Below, piece by piece: positions 26,183 to 32,270 of a stretch of 32,270 nucleotides of DNA. A program made the position numbers and the translations under genes. The DNA lies in contig NZ_SSXE01000140.1 of NCBI RefSeq assembly GCF_021699195.1, forward strand, positions 1-32,270, in the 5' to 3' direction. The DNA is from Nonomuraea sp. MG754425 (GTDB taxonomy: Bacteria; Actinomycetota; Actinomycetes; Streptosporangiales; Streptosporangiaceae). Positions within the stretch are counted from its first letter, which is position 1; every line of letters begins with the position of its first letter. The notes under the pieces were generated by a model. The model did no database searches. It saw nothing but the letters and a program-made list of their open reading frames with translations, and had not been told where the DNA came from.

Positions 26183-26572
26183 TCACTCCACCGCAAGCGT
26201 CTGTAGCAGACGATCGAAGGCAGTGATATCGGCGCATACGACTGCACGAGCGAAATTGATCTTCTCTTTGCCGCCGTTCAGTCTCTTCGGAAAACGGCGC
26301 ATATTGGCATGGTGGAACAAGTCAGGCTTGATGCTCAGACCTTGGATGCCCTCGATCGCCTCTAGCATCTCACCGGAGGTTTCCGGATGGATCTTCACTC
26401 TGATCGCCTGGCGGAGGTTACGCTGCCGGTCGAGATAGATCGTCACGCAGCTTGTCGGATGGCGTAATTCGCAGACCTTCACCAGTAAGTGGGTCAGTTC
26501 ATATTCCCGGCCGGCCGCGACGTTGACGAGGCGCTGCTCGAAATCCGTCAAGGGGTGCTGGGTGAGATTCAC
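26183..26572 (-). CDS. Hypothetical protein, 129 aa, third gene of the HicB-like operon
   Basis: Family not recognised. GTG 26572 has GAGGAG at 26578-26583, five bases away, which decides the start. The protein is mixed alpha/beta with no signal peptide. VTIYLDRQRNLRQAIRVKIH suggests a beta-strand core, and a basic segment (MRRFPKRLNGGKEKINFAR) lies near residues 90-110. It is downstream of the two HicAB-like genes on the same strand. The 113-bp gap (26573-26685) holds at most a very short ORF. It may be a third component or an independent passenger. Confidence 0.6.
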   Translation of the reverse strand: MNLTQHPLTDFEQRLVNVAAGREYELTHLLVKVCELRHPTSCVTIYLDRQRNLRQAIRVKIHPETSGEMLEAIEGIQGLSIKPDLFHHANMRRFPKRLNGGKEKINFARAVVCADITAFDRLLQTLAVE

Positions 26573-26685
26573 TCGAACTCCTCAATCGACGCCAATGCAC
26601 ACGCTACCCTCAATCAGCACGACTAATGTGATGTCCGGCTCAGCAAACAGCACACCCATGGCGATACGCACGCCCTCGAGAACCG

Positions 26686-27063
26686 TCAGGCGCTCACCTT
26701 CAATTGGTGGACACGCTGCTTGGACAAACCCATGACCCGAGCCGTATCCGGCTCCGACCAGTGGCTCGTCAGTACTCTCGCGGCCTTGACCGCGAGTTCC
26801 GCGGCGCGCTTGGCATGCGTTTCGGCTAGTTCCTTCTCGCGGCTGTATTCCGCCACCACCCCCGCCACCTCTTCGGGAAGATCGAAGACGAACTCCACCG
26901 CGGGAGTCTCCTCGGGCCATGCCCAGGCGTGAATCTCCGTCAAGTCGCGCTCCAGTTGGGACAAGGAGCTTGCCACACCAACTCCGTCAACCTCACCCGT
27001 AGGGCAGCGTGACACCCACCGTCGGTTCTCGTAGGTGACGACATAGATAATCGTCTTGCTCAT
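26686..27063 (-). CDS. HicB-like antitoxin/regulator with C-terminal HTH, 125 aa
   Basis: The N-terminal ~60 residues follow the HicB partial RNase-H-like pattern: YVVTYENRRWVSRCP, then VDGVGVASSLSQLERDLTE. A helical stretch (EYSREKELAETHAKRAAELA) links to a C-terminal helix-turn-helix (SEPDTARVMGLSKQRVHQLK). In the family, HicB antitoxins neutralise HicA and bind their own promoter. ATG 27063 overlaps the TGA of the upstream gene as ATGA (27063-27060), and GAGAGG stands nearby. The inverted-repeat array at 27311-27361 is its likely binding site. Confidence 0.7.
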   Translation of the reverse strand: MSKTIIYVVTYENRRWVSRCPTGEVDGVGVASSLSQLERDLTEIHAWAWPEETPAVEFVFDLPEEVAGVVAEYSREKELAETHAKRAAELAVKAARVLTSHWSEPDTARVMGLSKQRVHQLKVSA

Positions 27064-27302
27064 CGGCTCATCCTCTCTACGATTGCCTCCAGCCGCTTCA
27101 CGGCTTCGCGAAAGAGCTCCGGATCGCGATCCGGGTCGGCAGGAATCATGACGGGAACCGAGATGACGCCATCCTTGATCACACGCAGCGCGCACATGTC
27201 GCCCTTGAGGTGGTACAGCCAGTCAGCTGTGGCACCTGCGGCCGCCACGATCGTTGCGATCTCGGCGAGTTTCCGCATGTGCGGGGGAAGGATCTCGGTC
27301 AC
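27060..27302 (-). CDS. Small protein, possible HicA-like toxin partner, 80 aa
   Basis: It starts at GTG 27302 with AGGA about eight bases upstream and is coupled by a 4-bp overlap to the HicB-like gene, the position HicA normally takes. Its size and order of elements (helix, AAGATADWLYHLKGD, then strand SVPVMIPADPD and a closing helix) fit the small dsRBD-like HicA fold only loosely. The G-S-H-H catalytic motif of HicA is not present; the only nearby His is in YHLKGD. It may therefore be a divergent or inactive toxin, or an unrelated small protein. The divergent gene starts at 27459. Confidence 0.6.
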   Translation of the reverse strand: MTEILPPHMRKLAEIATIVAAAGATADWLYHLKGDMCALRVIKDGVISVPVMIPADPDRDPELFREAVKRLEAIVERMSR

Positions 27303-27310
27303 AACGAGGA

Positions 27311-27361
27311 TCCTACTGCACTAGGAAGCAGCCTCCTAGCAGGATAGGAGATGCCCTCCTA
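27311..27361 (-). promoter_or_regulatory. Phased operator-like repeat array upstream of the HicB-like operon
   Basis: TCCTA-N6-TAGGA (27311-27326) and CTCCTA-N6-TAGGAG (27333-27350) are perfect inverted repeats with the same 6-base spacer. A further CTCCTA half-site lies at 27356-27361. The left arms begin 22-23 bp apart, two helical turns. CTCCTAGCA occurs twice (27333 and 27356). The array lies 9-59 bp upstream of the GTG at 27302 and also upstream of the divergent helicase gene, so one bound regulator could control both. Confidence 0.6.
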
Positions 27362-27458
27362 GCATGCAATCCTCTCGGTCGCAATCGACCGGGATCGCTG
27401 GCTCCGCCGGCCGGCTCGGCCATACCCTGGGTGCCTCCACTCGTGCAGGAGGTTCCGC

Positions 27459-29612
27459 GTGCCGCAGCTCGCCTTCGCCAACAGTTTCTGGGAGAGCTTC
27501 GACGCTCTGGAGAAGCCGGTCAAGGCGGGCGTGCGCAAGGCCATGAAACGGTTCCAGCAGCTCGCCATCGCCGAGCTGTACGCCGACAAGGGCCTGCACC
27601 TGGAGTCGGTGGTGAACGCGCGAGACCCGCGCATGCGGACCATCCGCGTCACCGAGTTCTGGCGCGGCGTGGTCCTGGCCCCGGACGACGGGACTGACAC
27701 GTTCCTGCTGCTGAACGTCGTTCCGCACGACGAGGCCTACGGATGGGCGGCCAAGCGGCTCTACACCGTCAACTCCGCCACGCACGCCCTGGAGGTGCGC
27801 AACGTCGTCGCCATCGAGCAGCTCACCCCTGCCCTGGAGCAGGCGGCGGCCGAGGCGCCGTCGCTGCTGTTCGCCAAGCACTCCGACACCGTGCTGCGTG
27901 ATCTCGGCATCGACGACCAGGTTCTGCGCGCCGTCCGGACCATCATCGACCAGCCGCAGCTGAACGCGTTCGCCTCGCTCCTGCCCGAGGACCAGTTCGA
28001 GGTGCTGCAGTATCTCGCGGAGGGGTTCTCACCCCAGGAGGTCTACCAGCAGGTCGTGGCCGAGCGCCGCCCCGCCGATGCCTCTGCCGACGCGGACCAG
28101 AGCCTCGAGCGGGCGATCATCAACACCACGACCCGCATCACCCTGGTCAGCAGCGCGGACGAGCTGACCGACGTGCTCAGCAAGCCGTTCGCCGCGTGGC
28201 GGGTCTTCCTGCATCCCTCGCAGCGGCGCGTCGCGTACCGGCCCTCCTACAACGGGCCGGCGCAGGTGACGGGCGGCCCGGGAACGGGCAAGACGGTGGT
28301 CGCGCTGCACCGGGTCAAGCACCTGCTCACCCGCTCTCCCGGCAGCCGGATCCTGCTCACGACGTACACCACCGCGCTCGCGGCGGCGCTGCGGGAGAAC
28401 CTTGAGCTGCTTCTCGACGACGAGAAGCAGCTCGCGAGGGTGGACGTCACCACGGTGAACGCCTACGCCTACCGCGTCGTACGGGCGCTGGCCGGCCGCA
28501 CGCCCAAGATGATCGGGGACGCCGACGAGCGGCAGGTCTGGCGGCGCGTCATCCGGCGGCTGGACCTGCCGTGGACCGAGCAGTTCCTGCACCAGGAGTA
28601 CCGGCATGTCGTCCTCGCGCAGCGGATCAATTCGCGGACCGAGTATCTCCAGGCGCCCCGGCGGGGCCGGGGCACGGCGATCGGGCCGCGGCAGCGGGAG
28701 CAGGTCTGGGATGCGGTGGAGGCGTTCACGACGGAGCTCCGTAGTGGCGGCGTCAGCACCCACCTGCAGCTCTGCGCGGAGGCGACCCGCCTGCTCGGCG
28801 GCTCCGACCTGAGGCGGTACGGCTTCGACCACGTCATCGTGGACGAGGCTCAGGACCTGCACCCAGCACAGTGGCGAGTGCTGCGCGCTGCCGTCCTCGA
28901 CGGCCCGGACGATCTCTTCATCACGGGCGACCCGCACCAGCGGATCTACGACTCCAAGGTGTCACTCAGCTCACTCGGCATCTCCGTGGCCGGGCGAAGC
29001 GGCCGGCTGCGCATCAACTACCGCAGCACGGCGGAGATCCTGACCTGGTCGACCGGCCTGCTCGACGGGTCGCTCGTTGAGGAGCTGGGCGGACAGGGCA
29101 ACGAGAGCCTGTCCGGCTACCGGTCCCTGCTGCACGGTAAGCGCCCTCGCACGGCCGCTTTCCCGGCCGAGCAGGCCGAGGTCGCGGCGGTCGTGGAACG
29201 GGTGCGGGAATGGCTCGGGCAGGGGGTGCGGCCGGGCGAGATCGCCGTGTGCACGCGTTTCAACATCCTGCTGAACAAGGTCCACGACCGGCTGGCGGCC
29301 GAGGGCATTCCGGCGGTCAAGGTCAAGGACCAGCCGTCGGCGAACGCCGAGGGGGTTCGCCTGGCGACCATGCATGCCATGAAGGGGCTGGAGTTCCGCT
29401 GCGTGGCGGTGGTGGGGGTGACCGCCGGTGCAGTGCCGTTCGCCAAGGAGATCACGCCTGCGGAGGTGGACCGGCTCCAGCACGAGAGCGACATGCTGCG
29501 TGAGCGCTGCGTACTCTTCGTCGCCTGCACGCGGGCGCGTGAGGCGCTCTACGTGTCGTGGAGCGGCGCGCCCAGTCCGTTCGTCTCGCAGCAGTCTCAG
29601 CAGTTGATTTAG
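27459..29612 (+). CDS. UvrD/Rep-family helicase with N-terminal RelE/ParE-like domain
   Basis: 717 aa. GTG 27459 has a strong AGGAGG at 27447-27452. The SF1 helicase core is complete: Walker A in GGPGTGKTVVALHR (about 270-283), motif II in VIVDEAQDLHPAQW near 461, ITGDPHQRIYD, INYRST, TMHAMKGLEFRCV near 637, and VACTRAREALYVSW near 689. The first ~90 residues (FWESFDALEKPVKAGVRKAM, then TIRVTEFWRGVVLAPDDG and LLNVVPHDEAYGWAAKR) resemble the RelE/ParE toxin fold that several actinobacterial UvrD-like proteins carry in front. This domain could bind ribosomes or DNA, or may only be structural. It is followed after 121 bp by an HTH-methyltransferase gene and is divergent from the HicAB-like operon. 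A role in DNA repair or phage defence is inferred. Confidence 0.87.
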   Translation: MPQLAFANSFWESFDALEKPVKAGVRKAMKRFQQLAIAELYADKGLHLESVVNARDPRMRTIRVTEFWRGVVLAPDDGTDTFLLLNVVPHDEAYGWAAKRLYTVNSATHALEVRNVVAIEQLTPALEQAAAEAPSLLFAKHSDTVLRDLGIDDQVLRAVRTIIDQPQLNAFASLLPEDQFEVLQYLAEGFSPQEVYQQVVAERRPADASADADQSLERAIINTTTRITLVSSADELTDVLSKPFAAWRVFLHPSQRRVAYRPSYNGPAQVTGGPGTGKTVVALHRVKHLLTRSPGSRILLTTYTTALAAALRENLELLLDDEKQLARVDVTTVNAYAYRVVRALAGRTPKMIGDADERQVWRRVIRRLDLPWTEQFLHQEYRHVVLAQRINSRTEYLQAPRRGRGTAIGPRQREQVWDAVEAFTTELRSGGVSTHLQLCAEATRLLGGSDLRRYGFDHVIVDEAQDLHPAQWRVLRAAVLDGPDDLFITGDPHQRIYDSKVSLSSLGISVAGRSGRLRINYRSTAEILTWSTGLLDGSLVEELGGQGNESLSGYRSLLHGKRPRTAAFPAEQAEVAAVVERVREWLGQGVRPGEIAVCTRFNILLNKVHDRLAAEGIPAVKVKDQPSANAEGVRLATMHAMKGLEFRCVAVVGVTAGAVPFAKEITPAEVDRLQHESDMLRERCVLFVACTRAREALYVSWSGAPSPFVSQQSQQLI

Positions 29613-29654
29613 AACGCCTGTACGAACTTCCTGGTCACTCTACCTACTGGAGGG

Positions 29655-29702
29655 TATGATGAAAACTGCGTCAACAGAGTTGCGCCCAGGTCTGGGGACC
29701 TG
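29655..29702 (+). promoter_or_regulatory. Possible -10 box and inverted repeat before the HTH-methyltransferase gene
   Basis: TATGAT at 29655-29660 matches a -10 element, but the -35 (TGGTCA, 29632-29637, 17-bp spacing) is weak. CAGGTC (29687-29692) and GACCTG (29697-29702) form a perfect 6-bp inverted repeat with a 4-base loop. It lies downstream of the -10 and 32 bp before the ATG at 29734, in operator or 5'-leader hairpin position. The gene's own HTH domain could bind it. Confidence 0.35.
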
Positions 29703-29733
29703 AGCGGGCTGGTTTCAGAAGGGCTTGATATTC

Positions 29734-31701
29734 ATGGGCGAGCGCCCTGTCGTGGTGACACTCGCCGAGATCGCGCGCATCGCGGGAGTCGGACGGGCCG
29801 CCGTCAGCAATTGGCGGAGACGGCATCACACATTCCCCTCCCCTGTCAGCGGCACGGACACCAGCCCACAGTTCTCCCTGGTCCAGGTCGAGGAGTGGCT
29901 GCGTGAGCACGACAAGCTCGGGTCGTCCGCCGGTTCACTCGAACGCCTCTGGCCGGCTTTTGAGGCTCTGGGCGATCGTGATCGCATGGGACGGGTCATC
30001 GCCGAGTTCGGTGCCCGGCTGCGAGACGCGCCTCATCGCGAACTCGATCCAGGCGAAGAGCATCTGGTTGATCAGGCTCTTGAGCTCTCCCTGCATGAAG
30101 GCGGCCGCGAGACTTTCCAATATCTCCTCGACCGGTGGCTCGGCACGCATATCCGCCAGATCACCACTACACCGGCTCCGCTCGCCTCGTTCATGGCGGA
30201 AGTGGCGGCCCGGGCCAGACCGGGAAGGATCAGCACACTGCTCGATCCCGCCTGCGGTGCCGGCGGACTGCTCCTGGCCGGCGCGGAACGCTGGAAGGGC
30301 GCATGCCGGCTTCTCGGCCATGAACGAGACCCCGTTCTCGCCATGCTGGCGAGATCCAGATTGTCGCTGCTGGCCGAGACGCCCGAGATCGACCTCAAAA
30401 CGACCGACACCTTGCGGAGCGAATCCCCGGCCGCTAGCGCTGATGTGATCCTGTGCAATCCGCCCACCAATGAACGCGACTGGGGACACGCGGAACTGGC
30501 GACCGATCGACGATGGCTGTTCGGCCTGCCACCACGAACCGAGTCCGAACTCGCCTGGGTGCAGCACATCGTCTCCGCGCTGGGCGAGGACGGCGTCGCG
30601 GTCGTGCTTCTGCCGCCCGCCGTGGCCTCACGCCGCGCGGGCCGTCGCATCAGGGCGGCGATGCTGCGTGCGGGGTCGCTCAGAGCTGTCATCGCCCTGC
30701 CCCCGGGTGCGGCTCCACCCTTCGGGGTCGGCCTGCACCTGTGGATCCTGCAACCACCGGCCCAGCGCCGGACCGCTCCTTCGGTCCTCATGGTGGACAC
30801 GGCCGACTGCCGGGCCACCTTGTCAGCCGCTCGCGCTCAGGCTGTCGACTGGGACGCCGTCCGAGATCGGGTATTCGGAGCGATGGCAGGTGAGGCGCGG
30901 GAGAGCAGCATCGAGATACCGGTTCTTGACCTGCTGGGCGAGGAGACCGACCTGACTCCCGCACGGCATGCGCCCACCAGTGTGTCGGTATCGGTCGTCA
31001 ATCATCGCCGTACCTGGCGGCAGTTCGACTCGAGCCTGCAGGAAGCTCAGGATCTGGGGAAGGTCCTGCGCGATCTGGAGTTGGTTCGGGAAGTGGCGGA
31101 CGCCCACGCTGTCGCGGTCGCCGACCTGGAGCAAGCCGGCACGCTCGCGCTGGCACCAGGGCAGGCGATCCCGGACGGATACATACGGCGGGGTGAGCGG
31201 CCCCATGACGGGGTTCCGGTGCTCACCGTCGCGGACCTGAGGGAAGGGCAGCCGCCCCAGTTCTGGGTAGCCGCCGAGGACGTCGAGCAGCTCGAACGGG
31301 ACAAGGGCATCACCGTGACATCGTCCAACGACGTGGTGGTGGTCGTTCCGTCGGCCGAGTTCAGCGCATGGGTGGACGTTGCGGCACCCACGGTCCTGGG
31401 GCCGCACATCCATCGGCTCCGGCCCGACACCGAGCGTCTCGACCCATGGTTCCTGGCCGCCTGTCTGCGTGCGCACTTCAACGCACGGCAGGCCGGTACA
31501 CACGCCACCACCACATCCCGAGTGGATCCGCGGCGTCTCCTGGTGCCTCGTCTTCCCATCGACGAACAGCATCGATATGGCGACATTCATCGTCGGCTGG
31601 TGCGCTTCGAACAGGCCGTCGCGGAGGTGGGCAACGTGGGTGCGACACTGAGCCGGACGCTCACGGAACTTCTGGCCGCCGGGCGGCTCAGAGAGAGCTG
31701 A
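29734..31701 (+). CDS. HTH - HsdM-like N6-adenine methyltransferase - HsdS-like specificity domain fusion
   Basis: About 655 aa. Residues about 7-60 contain an AlpA/MerR-like helix-turn-helix (VTLAEIARIAGVGRAAVSNW). The methyltransferase core has motif I in LLDPACGAGGLLLAG (about 170-183) and motif IV in ILCNPPTNERDWG (about 240). The segment GAAPPFGVGLHLWIL is typical of type I HsdM. Residues about 475-620 resemble one specificity half-site of HsdS (YIRRGERPHDGVPVLTV, DPRRLLVPRLPI). No HsdR-type restriction subunit is nearby, so it is a solitary or defence-linked methylase. ATG 29734 is preferred over TTG 29725, which has no proper ribosome binding site. It overlaps the convergent TPR-like gene by 14 bp. 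Confidence 0.85.
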   Translation: MGERPVVVTLAEIARIAGVGRAAVSNWRRRHHTFPSPVSGTDTSPQFSLVQVEEWLREHDKLGSSAGSLERLWPAFEALGDRDRMGRVIAEFGARLRDAPHRELDPGEEHLVDQALELSLHEGGRETFQYLLDRWLGTHIRQITTTPAPLASFMAEVAARARPGRISTLLDPACGAGGLLLAGAERWKGACRLLGHERDPVLAMLARSRLSLLAETPEIDLKTTDTLRSESPAASADVILCNPPTNERDWGHAELATDRRWLFGLPPRTESELAWVQHIVSALGEDGVAVVLLPPAVASRRAGRRIRAAMLRAGSLRAVIALPPGAAPPFGVGLHLWILQPPAQRRTAPSVLMVDTADCRATLSAARAQAVDWDAVRDRVFGAMAGEARESSIEIPVLDLLGEETDLTPARHAPTSVSVSVVNHRRTWRQFDSSLQEAQDLGKVLRDLELVREVADAHAVAVADLEQAGTLALAPGQAIPDGYIRRGERPHDGVPVLTVADLREGQPPQFWVAAEDVEQLERDKGITVTSSNDVVVVVPSAEFSAWVDVAAPTVLGPHIHRLRPDTERLDPWFLAACLRAHFNARQAGTHATTTSRVDPRRLLVPRLPIDEQHRYGDIHRRLVRFEQAVAEVGNVGATLSRTLTELLAAGRLRES

Positions 31702-32270
31702 GCATCGTCTCGACCTCATCGCGGTGGCCCCATTCGGCGAGTTCTGCGGCGAACTCGCGACAGCGCCGATGCACTTTGAGGGACGAGCGGGACAGGCCGC
31801 GAAGCTCGACGACCACCGCCTTCCACATGTTGAAGGCCGCCTCGGTGTCGTCCTTCTCCGGCACCAGGCATTCGGCGACGCCGACGCGGGCTTCCAGGAG
31901 AAGGTCCAGGTCCTTGGCGCCGAGAGGCGCCCGCTCCACGGTGCGGTACAGCCTGCCGGCTCCGGGCCAGTCCCCTTCGAGCCGCGCACGATCCGCGCGG
32001 ACCAGCTGAGCCCGTACGACGAGGCGCTCACGCGGACCCCACGCCGCTTCCACCTCCCTCAGCTGCGCCACCACTCGCTCCGCTTGCATGCCAGGCCGCT
32101 GCGCCATCACTTCGCGCTCGGCGGCGTCGAGCAGGTCGCCGAACTCGCGGCGGCTCGGCATCATCCTGCGTCTGACAGAGGGGCGCTGCCGCTGCACGGG
32201 CGCCGTCTTCGCGGTCACGGGTGATGTGTCGCGACCTTGCCTGAACGGCACGGTGGGGTCGGGGTCCAGC
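31688..32270 (-). CDS. TPR-like helical protein, 5' end outside the window
   Basis: The frame is open to the right edge (reading ..LDPDPTVPFRQGRD), so the true start is probably outside, although GTG 32251 or the ATGs near 32160 could serve. The visible 190 or so residues are mostly helical and contain TPR-like spacing (VVRAQLVRADRARLEGDWPG, AGRLYRTVERAPLGAKDL, LLEARVGVAECLVPEKDDTE), ending in EWGHRDEVETMLSSL. Such proteins often follow an HTH domain in actinomycete regulators; that part is not visible. It is convergent with the methyltransferase. Confidence 0.55.
   Translation of the reverse strand, partial: LDPDPTVPFRQGRDTSPVTAKTAPVQRQRPSVRRRMMPSRREFGDLLDAAEREVMAQRPGMQAERVVAQLREVEAAWGPRERLVVRAQLVRADRARLEGDWPGAGRLYRTVERAPLGAKDLDLLLEARVGVAECLVPEKDDTEAAFNMWKAVVVELRGLSRSSLKVHRRCREFAAELAEWGHRDEVETMLSSL

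Noticed and set aside
26582..26671. Tiny minus-strand ORF (about 29 aa) between the HicB-like gene and the 129-residue gene
   Set aside because: It ends just before the next GTG, but there is no clear ribosome binding site and no recognisable product.
1..32270. CRISPR arrays, tRNA or rRNA genes, transposases and integrases
   Set aside because: No repeat-spacer pattern, no RNA gene signature and no transposase- or recombinase-like protein was seen.

Overview
The window is high-GC DNA with G/C-rich third codon positions, overlapping stop/start junctions and frequent GTG starts. It also carries gene families typical of filamentous actinomycetes: a WhiJ/Scr1-type HTH regulator with a DUF397 partner, an RsbW-like ATPase, and HTH-TPR regulator remnants. 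A Streptosporangium/Nonomuraea/Streptomyces-type actinomycete is likely. The genus cannot be fixed from the sequence, and no rRNA, tRNA, IS element or CRISPR array was seen. The region reads as a defence island with regulatory genes and decayed genes in between.

Layout. (1) 1-1090: a small Gly/Cys-rich ORF on the minus strand, the start of a coupled gene running off the left edge, and a frameshifted remnant resembling the C-terminus of an HTH-TPR regulator. (2) 1091-8017: a three-gene module. A multidomain protein ends in a coiled coil plus a GrpE-like head. It is followed by an Hsp70-like ATPase and, convergent with a tail-to-tail overlap, a RapA/HepA-like SNF2 helicase. (3) 8018-8365: a divergent intergenic region with a candidate promoter. 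(4) 8366-21533: a tightly coupled three-gene operon. Its first product is a giant fusion of Ser/Thr kinase, DExH helicase, DUF1998 and a Vsr/DUF559-like nuclease domain. The second is a DrmD-like SNF2 helicase, and the third is a large Eco57I/PglX/DrmMI-like adenine methyltransferase. (5) 21530-24060: DUF397, WhiJ-like regulator, two small proteins and an RsbW-like ATPase. (6) 24169-26182: frameshifted or truncated genes (a conserved actinobacterial protein, an AAA ATPase, an RHH antitoxin). (7) 26183-27302: a minus-strand operon with a HicB-like regulator, preceded by a phased array of inverted repeats. (8) 27459-31701: a RelE-fold/UvrD helicase fusion and an HTH-HsdM-HsdS-like methyltransferase fusion. 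(9) 31688-end: a TPR-like protein, cut by the window edge.

The most interesting part is 1091-21533. It holds two divergently arranged three-gene modules, each with its own SNF2 helicase. One module looks like a dedicated chaperone pair (Hsp70 plus a GrpE-like exchange factor) serving a helicase. The other resembles class 1 DISARM in parts: an SNF2 helicase, an adenine methylase, and a DEAD helicase/DUF1998 protein. It differs by fusing the helicase to an N-terminal kinase and a C-terminal nuclease-like domain, and by having no phospholipase-D (DrmC) gene. I infer that the locus senses foreign DNA, is regulated by phosphorylation, and uses methylation to mark self. None of this is shown by the sequence alone.
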